Assembly: GCA_022842185.1 (NCBI GenBank)
Contig: JALHQB010000009.1
Location: 39,317-103,316 of the forward strand
DNA: 64,000 nt
Origin: Acetobacteraceae bacterium
GTDB taxonomy: Bacteria; Pseudomonadota; Alphaproteobacteria; Acetobacterales; Acetobacteraceae
Direction: 5' to 3'
Shown: positions 7,019-14,866 of the stretch, piece by piece
How the letters are laid out: every line of letters begins with the position of its first letter
Position numbering within the stretch: the first letter of the stretch is position 1
The notes under the pieces: model-generated
The model's database searches: none
What the model saw: the letters and a program-made list of their open reading frames with translations, nothing else
Told to the model about the DNA's origin: nothing
Translations under genes and position numbers: made by a program

Positions 7019-8736
7019 TCGAACGCCGCCAGACCGATGTGCTGATCCTGGGCGCCGGTGGCGCCGGGCTGCTCGCCGCGCTGCATGCGAAGGACACCGC
7101 GCCTGATCTGGACGTGACCATCGCGGTGAAGGGCTTGCTCGGGAAGTGCGGCTGCACGCGCATGGTCCAGGGCGGCTACAACGTCGCCATCGCCGATGGT
7201 GATTCCGCCGAGCGCCACTTCATGGACACGCTCGATGGGGGCAAGTGGCTGAACGACCAGGACCTCGCCTGGACTCTGGTGGTTGGCGCGCAGCGGCGCA
7301 TCCGGGAATTGGAGAACCGCTGGGGCTGCTTCTTCGACCGCAACGCGGATGGGTCGATCCACCAGAAGGCCTTCGCCGGGCAGACCTTCGACCGCACCGT
7401 GCACAAGGGCGACCTGACGGGCATCGAGATCGTCAACCGCCTGGCAGAACAGGTCTGGGCGCGCGGCATCAACCGCATGGAGGAACACCGCGCGGTGTCG
7501 CTGGTTCGCAGCGCGGACGGTTCGCGCCTGTCGGGCGTGCTGCTGATCGACATGCGTTCAGGCGGGCTGGTTTTCGTGCAGGCGAAGGCCGTACTGCTGG
7601 GCACGGGCGGCGGCCCGACCATGTACAAGTACCATACGCCATCGGGCGACAAGGCCTGCGACGGCATGGCGATGGCGCTGCGCGCCGGCCTCGCCTTGCG
7701 CGACATGGAGATGGTGCAGTTCCACCCCACCGGCGTGCTCGCCGGCCCCGGCACGCGCATGACCGGCACCATCATCGAGGAAGGGCTGCGTGGCGCTGGC
7801 GGCTACCTGCTCGGCGGTGACGGCCAGCGCTTCATGCACAAATACGATCCGCGGCTGGAACGCGCGACGCGCGACATTGTATCCCGGTCCATGCAGCGCG
7901 AGATCCTCGCCGGCAACGTCAACGATGCCGGCGGGCTGTGGATCGAGATGGCGCATCTCGGCCCCGACCGCGTGGCACGCGAATTCAAGGGCATGGTCGA
8001 ACGCTGCGCCGACAATGGCTTCGACCTGGCCGGCGGCCGCGTGCCGGTGGTCCCCACCGCGCATTACATGATGGGCGGGCTGGTGTTCCGCGCCGATGGG
8101 TCCACCGACCTTCCCGGCCTGTTCGCGGCGGGCGAGGACACCGGTGGCGTGCATGGCGCGAACCGGCTGGGCGGCAATGGCGTGGCAAACTCCACCGTGT
8201 TCGGCGGCATCGCCGGGGACAGCATGGGCGCCTGGGTGCCGCGGCATGGGGCTTTCGTCGACCCCGACCCGACCGCGCTGGACGAAGCGACCGCCTTCAT
8301 ATGTGCGCCCTTTGCGCGGCCCGCGCGCAACCTCTCGCCGATCCGCGACGCGCTGCTGGACCTGATGTGGGACAAGGCGGGCATCCTGCGCGATGCGGCG
8401 GGCCTGTCCGAAGCCGCCGCCGGGCTGGAGGCGCTGGAAGCCGAGACGGATGCCGCCGGCGTGGATGGCCACGACCGCGCCTTCAACCTGACCTGGCATG
8501 ATTGGCTGAACCTGAAGTCGCAATTCCTGGTCAGCCGCGCCATCGTCGCCGCCGCGCAGGCGCGCGAGGAATCACGCGGCGCCCATTGGCGGGAGGACTT
8601 CCCGCACACCGCGCCCGATGCGGACGGCCTCGCCGCCACCCGCATAACCTTGGCGGGCGGCGCGGTCGCGCTCGACTGGCAGCCCGTCGCCTTCGCCCGG
8701 CTGCGCCCTGGCCAGACGCTGCTCGCCGCAGAATGA
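7015..8736 (+). CDS. Complex-II-like flavoprotein (fumarate reductase/succinate dehydrogenase family)
   Basis: This 573-residue protein has an N-terminal Rossmann FAD loop (GAGGAGLLAALHA, about 12-24), the substrate-domain segment QFHPTGVLAGPGTRMTGTII, active-site arginines around ERATRDIVSRSM, and the second FAD-contact block FAAGEDTGGVHGANRLGGN. Where true SdhA has S-H-T-x-x-x-Q-G-G with the covalently flavinylated His, this protein reads G-C-T-R-M-V-Q-G-G, so FAD is probably non-covalent and the physiological reaction may differ. It is last in the operon and overlaps the 54-residue ORF by 4 nt. It is expected to oxidise or reduce a dicarboxylate in the cytoplasm while docked on the FeS subunit (2634-3371). 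Confidence 0.85.
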   Translation: MIERRQTDVLILGAGGAGLLAALHAKDTAPDLDVTIAVKGLLGKCGCTRMVQGGYNVAIADGDSAERHFMDTLDGGKWLNDQDLAWTLVVGAQRRIRELENRWGCFFDRNADGSIHQKAFAGQTFDRTVHKGDLTGIEIVNRLAEQVWARGINRMEEHRAVSLVRSADGSRLSGVLLIDMRSGGLVFVQAKAVLLGTGGGPTMYKYHTPSGDKACDGMAMALRAGLALRDMEMVQFHPTGVLAGPGTRMTGTIIEEGLRGAGGYLLGGDGQRFMHKYDPRLERATRDIVSRSMQREILAGNVNDAGGLWIEMAHLGPDRVAREFKGMVERCADNGFDLAGGRVPVVPTAHYMMGGLVFRADGSTDLPGLFAAGEDTGGVHGANRLGGNGVANSTVFGGIAGDSMGAWVPRHGAFVDPDPTALDEATAFICAPFARPARNLSPIRDALLDLMWDKAGILRDAAGLSEAAAGLEALEAETDAAGVDGHDRAFNLTWHDWLNLKSQFLVSRAIVAAAQAREESRGAHWREDFPHTAPDADGLAATRITLAGGAVALDWQPVAFARLRPGQTLLAAE

Positions 8737-8802
8737 CCGCATAGGGCCTTTCTTCACCTTCATCCGTCAGGCTGCGCTTCCTCTGTAACGCCCGGATGTT
8801 CC

Positions 8803-10761
8803 ATGACCCTCAGATCGATCGGCTCGCGCATCGCGGCTGCCGCCACGGCGATCGCGCTGCTCGCCTGCGTCGGCTTCGGCGCCATCGTCCTGCTGCACAA
8901 TGAAGCGGCGACCTCGGCGCGCACCGAGGAAACGCTGGCGCAGGCGCGCGCCGGCTTCGATGCAGCGCTCGCCGCGGAATCGCGGGAACTGGCGAGCCTC
9001 GCCGACAGCCTTGCCTCCCTGCCACCGGTCATCGATGCGCTGGCGCGGCAGGATCGTGCCGCCATGCTGGCCCTGCTGCGCGACAGCCAGGCCCGGGTGG
9101 AACCCAGTGGCAAGCGCCTCAACGTCCATGCCGCTCCGGCGGTGAATTTCCTGCGCGTCTGGCGCCCCGAGCAGAATGGCGACGACATCTCCGCGCGCCG
9201 CCGCACCGTGACCGAGGCAGTCCGGACCGGTACCACCCAGGAGGGCCTGGAACGGGGCGTACGCGACGTCAGCATCTTCGGTGTCGCCCCGATCCGCGGC
9301 GCCAATGGCGTGCTCGGCGTGGTCGATGTCGCGCTGAACCTGACACCCGCCGTGCTCGACCGCATGCGGGGGGCGATCGGCACCGACATCGCCGTGCTGC
9401 GCGCCACCGAACAGGGATTCGAATCGCTGGGCAGCACGCTGGCCGGCGTCAGCCTGGCATCACCGGAGGCGCGCACCGCCGCCATGCGCGGCCAACGGGT
9501 GCGCGGCGCGGTCGATGCCAATGGGCGTCACTACGAAGTCCTGTCCTTCCCGCTGCGCGACGTCGCTGGCCAGGCGATCGGCGTCGTCGAACTCGCCATC
9601 GACGGCGCGGCGGCCAGTGCCGCCCGCGCCGAGGTGATCCGCTTCGTGTTGATCACCGCCGCGGTGCTGCTGACCATCGCCATCCTGCTCGGCCTGCTGG
9701 TCGCGCGGTCCATCGCGCGGCCGGTCACGGCCCTGACGGTGCGGATGCAGTCGCTCGCGGCGGGCGACCTCACCGCCAGCGTGCCGGGCCGCGACCGGGC
9801 GGATGAGATCGGCGCCATGGCGCGCACGGTGGTGGTGTTCCAGCAGGGTCTCGCCGAGGCCGAACGCCTGCGTGCCGAACAGGCCCAGGCCCGCGCGCGG
9901 GAGGAAGCGGCGCGTCGCGAAGCGACCCATGCGCTGGCCGCGGAAGTCGAACGCTCGCTCTCGGGCATCGCCACCGGCTTGGCCACCGCGGCGGGCGGGC
10001 TGGCGGAAGCCGGCACGCGCCTGACCACGGCAGCCGAACGGTCGGGCCATGCGGCGGATGAGACCGCCGGCGGCGTCGCCAAGGCATCCGAGAGCGTGCA
10101 GACCGTGGCGGCCGCGACCGAGGAACTCGCCACCTCCACTGCCGAGATCAGCCGTCAGATCACCGAGGCCGCCTCGGTCGCGTCCGAGGCCGCCCAGCAG
10201 TCGCGCACCACGGACAGCACGGTGCAGTCGCTCGCCGAGGCGGCGGCGCGGATCGGCGACGTGGTACGGCTGATCAGCGACATCGCCGGGCAGACCAACC
10301 TGCTGGCGCTGAACGCGACGATCGAGGCGGCGCGTGCCGGCGAGGCCGGCAAGGGCTTCGCGGTGGTGGCGTCGGAGGTGAAGAACCTCGCCGGGCAGAC
10401 CGCCCGCGCGACGGAGGAGATCGCCGGGCAGATCACGGCGATGCAGGCGGCGACCAATGCCTCGGTCCACGCGGTCCGGGCGATCGGTGAGACGATCCAG
10501 CGCATGGACAGCGTGGCGACCGCCATCGCCGCCGCCATCGAGGAACAGGGCGCGGCGACGCGGGAGATCGCGCGCGCCGTGCAGCAGGCGGCCGAGGGCA
10601 CGTCCGGCGCGTCGGCATCGGCAGGTCGCGTGGCGGAGGAGATGGGCGATACCGTGACCTCCATCCGCGGCGTGTCCGATGGCGCGGCCGAAGTGCGGCG
10701 GCAGGGCGACGGGTTGCGCGATGCGGTGGCGCGGTTGATCGGCGGGCTGCGCGCCGCGTGA
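8803..10761 (+). CDS. Methyl-accepting chemotaxis protein
   Basis: This 652-residue protein has a membrane helix near 10-28, a periplasmic sensor of about 250 residues resembling Cache-type domains ([14 protein letters not shown]..., [11 protein letters not shown]), a second helix near 280-303, a HAMP domain (about 303-355) and a long cytoplasmic signalling coiled coil. The hairpin tip is clear at [20 protein letters not shown] followed by [15 protein letters not shown]. No CheR/CheB-tethering NWETF-like pentapeptide ends the protein. It would report a periplasmic ligand to CheA/CheW encoded elsewhere. It is monocistronic; a stem-loop at 10777-10805 follows. Confidence 0.93.
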   Translation: MTLRSIGSRIAAAATAIALLACVGFGAIVLLHNEAATSARTEETLAQARAGFDAALAAESRELASLADSLASLPPVIDALARQDRAAMLALLRDSQARVEPSGKRLNVHAAPAVNFLRVWRPEQNGDDISARRRTVTEAVRTGTTQEGLERGVRDVSIFGVAPIRGANGVLGVVDVALNLTPAVLDRMRGAIGTDIAVLRATEQGFESLGSTLAGVSLASPEARTAAMRGQRVRGAVDANGRHYEVLSFPLRDVAGQAIGVVELAIDGAAASAARAEVIRFVLITAAVLLTIAILLGLLVARSIARPVTALTVRMQSLAAGDLTASVPGRDRADEIGAMARTVVVFQQGLAEAERLRAEQAQARAREEAARREATHALAAEVERSLSGIATGLATAAGGLAEAGTRLTTAAERSGHAADETAGGVAKASESVQTVAAATEELATSTAEISRQITEAASVASEAAQQSRTTDSTVQSLAEAAARIGDVVRLISDIAGQTNLLALNATIEAARAGEAGKGFAVVASEVKNLAGQTARATEEIAGQITAMQAATNASVHAVRAIGETIQRMDSVATAIAAAIEEQGAATREIARAVQQAAEGTSGASASAGRVAEEMGDTVTSIRGVSDGAAEVRRQGDGLRDAVARLIGGLRAA

Positions 10762-10776
10762 CGTCGGGCTTGACTT

Positions 10777-10805
10777 GGCGCGGGCGGTTTCGCATCGTCC
10801 GCGCC
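10777..10805 (+). terminator. Stem-loop between chemoreceptor and chromate genes
   Basis: Arms GGCGCGGGC and GTCCGCGCC (9 bp, one G-T) flank an 11 nt loop, starting 16 nt after the chemoreceptor stop. No T-run follows, so this is either a U-less terminator or a structure in the leader of the chromate genes, whose start is 80 nt downstream. Confidence 0.4.
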
Positions 10806-10884
10806 GAGGGGATGTCCGCGATCACCCCGTGAGGCTCCGGCCGAAGCATCGCGTCCAGAACTCCTATTTGGAGAGGACGCCATC

Positions 10885-11703
10885 ATGCCGGCCCCCACCA
10901 TCGTCACCGTCCAGCAGCTTGCCCGGCGCATCGGGCTGCCCGATGCCCCCGTCCTCATCGATGTGCGCACGCAGGAAGACGCGGCGGCCGATCCGCGATC
11001 CCTGCCGGGTGCGATCCGGCGCGGCCATGCCGATGTGTCGGCATGGGCCGGCGCCTTCGCCGGGCGCGACGTCGCGGTCATCTGCCAGAAGGGATTGAAG
11101 CTCAGCCAGGGTGTGGCCGCCTGGCTGCGCCATGCGGGCGCCACGGCGGAATCCGTCGAAGGCGGCTTCGCGGCCTGGCGCGATGCCGGGCTGCCTCTGG
11201 TCGCGCCGGACCATGTGCCGTCGCACGATCCTGACGGGCGCACCCTGTGGGTGACGCGGGCGCGGCCCAAGGTGGATCGCATCGCCTGCCCGTGGCTGAT
11301 CCGGCGCTTCGTCGATCCTTCCGCCGTATTCCTGTTCGTGGCGCCGAGTGAAGTTGCCGCCGTCGCGGACCGCTTTGGCGCGACGCCTTTCGATGTCGAG
11401 GGCGTCTTCTGGTCGCATCGCGGCCCGCTCTGTACCTTCGACGTCATGCTCGACGAATTCGCGCTGCATACCCCCGCGCTCGATCGGCTCGCACTGATCG
11501 TGCGCGGGGCGGATACCGCGCGGGCGGACCTTGCGCCGGAAGCGGCAGGTCTGCTGGCGGCGTCGCTCGGCTTGTCGCGCATGCATCGGGATGACCTGGT
11601 GCAGCTTGAGGCCGGACTGTCGCTGTATGACGCCTTCTATCGCTGGGCGCGCGATGCGACCGACGAGATCCACAATTGGCCAGCCCCCGGGAAGCCCGCA
11701 TGA
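10885..11703 (+). CDS. chrB: Rhodanese-ChrB fusion, chromate resistance protein
   Basis: This 272-residue protein has an N-terminal rhodanese domain (about 8-108) with active-site loop VAVICQKGLKLSQG, Cys67 being the presumed sulfur carrier. A ChrB-type C-terminal domain begins at LWVTRARPKVDRIACPWLIR (about 125) and runs to the end. ChrB proteins act with ChrA in chromate resistance, as sensor/regulator or accessory; the rhodanese part suggests sulfur or redox chemistry. An AGAGG-like site (ggagaggacgccatc) precedes the ATG. The stop overlaps chrA by 4 nt, indicating coupling. The domain names are firm, the exact role is inferred. Confidence 0.85.
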   Translation: MPAPTIVTVQQLARRIGLPDAPVLIDVRTQEDAAADPRSLPGAIRRGHADVSAWAGAFAGRDVAVICQKGLKLSQGVAAWLRHAGATAESVEGGFAAWRDAGLPLVAPDHVPSHDPDGRTLWVTRARPKVDRIACPWLIRRFVDPSAVFLFVAPSEVAAVADRFGATPFDVEGVFWSHRGPLCTFDVMLDEFALHTPALDRLALIVRGADTARADLAPEAAGLLAASLGLSRMHRDDLVQLEAGLSLYDAFYRWARDATDEIHNWPAPGKPA

Positions 11704-13022
11704 CCACATCCGCCTTCCCCACCTTCGCCCAGGCCCTTCGCGTCTGGCTGCGCGTCGGCCTGCTGTCCTTCGGCGGGCCGGCTGCACAGATCGCCGTGAT
11801 GCACAGGGAAGTCGTGGATGAGCGCCACTGGGTCTCGGATGTGCGGTTCCTGCATGCGCTGAACTTCTGCATGCTGCTGCCGGGGCCGGAGGCAACCCAG
11901 CTGGCGACCTATCTCGGCTGGCTGATGCATGGGGTGAAGGGCGGCATCGCGGCCGGCGTGCTGTTCGTGCTGCCGGGTGCGGCGGTGATGCTGGCACTGT
12001 CGATCATATACGCGACGCTGGGCGAGGTGCCGATCGTCGCCGCGCTGTTCTTCGGCCTGAAATGCGCGGTTCTGGTGCTGGTGGTGGAAGCGCTGCTGCG
12101 CGTCGCCAGGCGCGCATTGCATGGCGCTCCGGCCTGGGCGCTGGCGGGGGCGGCCTTCGTCGCGCTGGCCGCCTTCGCCGTGCCCTTCCCCGTCGTGGTG
12201 CTGGCCGCCCTGGCGATCGGGTATGCCGCGCCCGGCGCCTTCGCCGCCGGTGGACACGGCAAGGCGAAGGATGGTCCACCGGCTTTGCTGGACGCGGCGC
12301 TGGCGGCCGACCCCGAACGCATCAGCCGCATGACCGCGGCCGCGCGGCGGGCCGGGCTGATCACGCTGGCGCTGTGGCTCTGGCCGGTCGTGCTGCTGAT
12401 GGGCGCGGGGGTGTATGGCGACATCGCCTGGTTCTTCTCGAAGATGGCGGTCGTTACCTTCGGCGGTGCCTATGCCGTGCTCGCCTATGTCGCGCAGGAA
12501 GCGGTGGAGCATTACCGCTGGTTGACCGCGCCCGAGATGTTGGCCGGGCTTGGTCTGGCGGAGACGACGCCCGGGCCGCTCATCCTGGTGTTGCAGTTCG
12601 TCGGCTTCCTGGCGGGATATCGCGACAGCGGCATCCTGGGTGGCATCGGCGGCAGCCTGCTGACGCTGTGGGTCACCTTCGCCCCGTGCTTCGCCTTCAT
12701 CTTCCTCGGCGCGCCCTTCGTCGAACGCATGCACGACCAGCCGCGACTGAAGGGCGCGCTGGCCGGCGTGACGGCGGCGGTGGTGGGCGTCATCGCCAAC
12801 CTCGCCCTGTGGTTCGGGCTGCGGGTGATCTTCGGGGAGGTTCAGCGCGTGCCGGTCGGGCCGGCGGTGTTCGACCTGCCGGTGTGGTCAACCCTGCAAC
12901 CCGCGGCGCTGGCGCTGGCGCTGCTGGCGGGGGTGCTGCTGTTCGGCTTCAAGCTGGGGCTGGCGCGGGTGTTGGCGGTGTGCGCCGTGGCGGGGTTGGG
13001 GGTGTCATTGCTGGGGGGGTGA
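11700..13022 (+). CDS. chrA: Chromate efflux transporter ChrA
   Basis: This 440-residue membrane protein of the CHR family has two homologous halves, each opening with an FGGP-like signature (LLSFGGPAAQIAVMHREVV near 20 and VVTFGGAYAVLAYVAQEAVE near 255) and about ten hydrophobic helices in all. It is the long-chain (two-domain) type that exports chromate across the inner membrane. ATG at 11700 overlaps the chrB stop (ATGA). It ends 2 nt before a family A half-repeat, which probably serves as terminator toward the convergent binding-protein gene. Confidence 0.92.
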   Translation: MTTSAFPTFAQALRVWLRVGLLSFGGPAAQIAVMHREVVDERHWVSDVRFLHALNFCMLLPGPEATQLATYLGWLMHGVKGGIAAGVLFVLPGAAVMLALSIIYATLGEVPIVAALFFGLKCAVLVLVVEALLRVARRALHGAPAWALAGAAFVALAAFAVPFPVVVLAALAIGYAAPGAFAAGGHGKAKDGPPALLDAALAADPERISRMTAAARRAGLITLALWLWPVVLLMGAGVYGDIAWFFSKMAVVTFGGAYAVLAYVAQEAVEHYRWLTAPEMLAGLGLAETTPGPLILVLQFVGFLAGYRDSGILGGIGGSLLTLWVTFAPCFAFIFLGAPFVERMHDQPRLKGALAGVTAAVVGVIANLALWFGLRVIFGEVQRVPVGPAVFDLPVWSTLQPAALALALLAGVLLFGFKLGLARVLAVCAVAGLGVSLLGG

Positions 13023-13023
13023 C

Positions 13024-13095
13024 TTGGAGGGGTTCCACCCCTCCAAACCTCCCCGCCAGGGGCCAACGGGCCCCTGGACCGCGGGCGTTTGGTGC
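13024..13095. repeat. Family A intergenic repeat, partial copy A1
   Basis: Only one end of the element is present. A 23 nt hairpin at 13024-13046 (TTGGAGGGG / CCCCTCCAA) is followed by a second hairpin at 13056-13077 (CCAGGGGCC / GGGCCCCTGG) and the GGACCGCGGG tail seen in the full copies. It sits between convergent genes (chrA and a binding protein), where both hairpins could terminate transcription in either direction. The central and distal parts found in copies A2-A4 are missing. Confidence 0.75.
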
Positions 13096-13100
13096 CCGTT

Positions 13101-14699
13101 CTACCGCGCCGCCTTGCGGATGTTCCATGCAAGGATCGTCCCCGGCATCGCCAGCACGCCCGAAATGCGCGGGCTGATGGCCGAGGGGAGATACCACTGC
13201 CCATAGGGCACATACGGCACCAGCCGATACGCGCTGGTCTGCAACTCATCCAGGATGCGCTGCCGTTCCGCCGCGTTCGCCGCATAGGGGAAGGCATCGA
13301 TCAGCGCCTGATGCGCAGGGTCGCAAGGCCAGCCCGGCCAGGCCCGCTCACAACTCGCCTGCATCGGCACATTGCCGACCGGGTCCGATGCGCCAAGCCC
13401 ATTCCAGAAGGTCAGCCCGATATTCCACCCGCCTTCGGATGGCGGGCGGCGGTTGGCGCGGCGCCCGGCCATGGACGCGAAATCCATCGCCTGCACATCC
13501 GTGCGGAAGCCCACCGACTGCATCTGCTGCGCCAGCACCAGCGTGGCGGCATGGACGAAGGGGTTGTCGGTCGGGTCCATCATCACGACAGGCGTGCCGT
13601 CATACCCGGCTTCGCGCAGCAGCGCGCGCGCACGGTCCCGCGCGGCGGGAGACCCCAGCCCCGCCGGCACGCCGGCCTGCGTCTCCTGCGGGGAACCACA
13701 CACGAAGAAGGCGTGACAGACCTGGTACAGCGCCGGGTCGGGGAACATCGCCTGGAGGATTTCCTCCTGGTCCACCAGCAGCATCAGCGCCTCCCGCACA
13801 CGGGCGTCGTTGAAGGGCGGCTGGATGTGGTTCATCCGGATCATGCCCGGCGCGCCCAGCGTGTTGGTGCGGACAATCCGCATCCCGCGCCGCTGCAGCA
13901 TGGGCAGGAAGTCCACGCCCGGGCTTTCGATGTAATCCAGTTCCCCCTGGATCAGTGCCAGCACCGCCGTCTGCGCATTGGCGATGTTCAGCCATTCCAC
14001 CCGATCGACATGCGCGACCTTGCCGCCGGCGGTGCCCGATGCCGGCTCGGACCGCGGCACGTAGTTCGGGTTGCGCCGATAGACCACGCGCGACCCCGCC
14101 ACCCATTCATCCCGCACGAAGATGAAGGGGCCGGACCCGATGGTGTCCGTGATGGCGGTGAAGGGGTCGGTCGCCGCGATGCGCGCGGGCATGATCGCCG
14201 GCATGTTGCCGGCCGGCTTGGACAGCGCATCGAGCATCAGCCCATAGGGCCGGCGCAGCCGCCATACGATGGTCTTGCCGTCCGGCTCGGCCTCCAGCGC
14301 CTCGGTGATCGCGATGATCTGGCGGCCATGCGGGTCCCGCGCGCCCCAGCGGCGCAGGGATGCCACCACATCCGCGCCAGTGACAGGCGCGCCGCCATGG
14401 AAGGCCAGCCCGTCACGCAGCGTGAAGCGCCACGTCAGCGCGTCTTCGGACACCGAGAAGGCGCCAACCATCTGCGGCTGCGGGCGCTGATTTTCATCGC
14501 GGCCGAACAACTGGTCGTAGATCATATGCGCGTGGGATTGCACGACGCCGGCGGTGGTGTTGATCGGATCCAGCGTCTGCAGATCCGCATTGGGGACCAT
14601 GCGCAGGATGCGCTCGGGCGGGATGGGCTGCGCGGCGGCCGGCAGGCCCACCATGACGCTGGCTGCCATCAGCAGGGCGCGGGCGGTGCGGATCATCAT
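13101..14699 (-). CDS. Peptide/nickel-type ABC transporter substrate-binding protein (family 5)
   Basis: This 532-residue protein has a Sec signal peptide (MMIRTARALLMAASVMVG...AAAQ). The family 5 solute-binding profile follows: LQTLDPINTT near the N-terminus, LTWRFTLRDGLAFHGGAPVT, GSGPFIFVRDEWVAGSRVVY and ALMLLVDQEEIL. These proteins bind oligopeptides, glycosides, nickel complexes or other small molecules in the periplasm and deliver them to an ABC permease. No permease or ATPase genes are nearby, so it is an orphan or works with a distant transporter. It is divergent from a second family 5 protein at 14867. Confidence 0.9.
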   Translation of the reverse strand: MMIRTARALLMAASVMVGLPAAAQPIPPERILRMVPNADLQTLDPINTTAGVVQSHAHMIYDQLFGRDENQRPQPQMVGAFSVSEDALTWRFTLRDGLAFHGGAPVTGADVVASLRRWGARDPHGRQIIAITEALEAEPDGKTIVWRLRRPYGLMLDALSKPAGNMPAIMPARIAATDPFTAITDTIGSGPFIFVRDEWVAGSRVVYRRNPNYVPRSEPASGTAGGKVAHVDRVEWLNIANAQTAVLALIQGELDYIESPGVDFLPMLQRRGMRIVRTNTLGAPGMIRMNHIQPPFNDARVREALMLLVDQEEILQAMFPDPALYQVCHAFFVCGSPQETQAGVPAGLGSPAARDRARALLREAGYDGTPVVMMDPTDNPFVHAATLVLAQQMQSVGFRTDVQAMDFASMAGRRANRRPPSEGGWNIGLTFWNGLGASDPVGNVPMQASCERAWPGWPCDPAHQALIDAFPYAANAAERQRILDELQTSAYRLVPYVPYGQWYLPSAISPRISGVLAMPGTILAWNIRKAAR

Positions 14700-14715
14700 G
14701 CTGGGCGTCTCCAGG

Positions 14716-14745
14716 TTGCGCCGAAGGGTGACGCGGGCCTATTAT
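14716..14745 (+). promoter_or_regulatory. Possible sigma-70-type promoter
   Basis: TTGCGC (14716-14721) and TATTAT (14740-14745) are separated by 18 nt in the divergent gap between the two binding-protein genes, facing the gene that starts at 14867. The -10 box stands out against the GC-rich surroundings. A match by eye only; the leader would be about 115 nt. Confidence 0.35.
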
Positions 14746-14866
14746 GGACCGTTCGCTACAGAATTCAAAGCCGCCCGGAGGCGACCGGGCACAGGATCAA
14801 GGAAGCAACTTGCGAGGCGCCCGCCCCATGCCATGCTGCCCCAACCAGCAGGATCGGAGAACGCCC

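Noticed and set aside
12062..13177. Plus-strand 371-codon frame overlapping chrA
   Set aside because: Shifted frame of chrA, Gly/Arg-rich, and runs through the family A hairpins.
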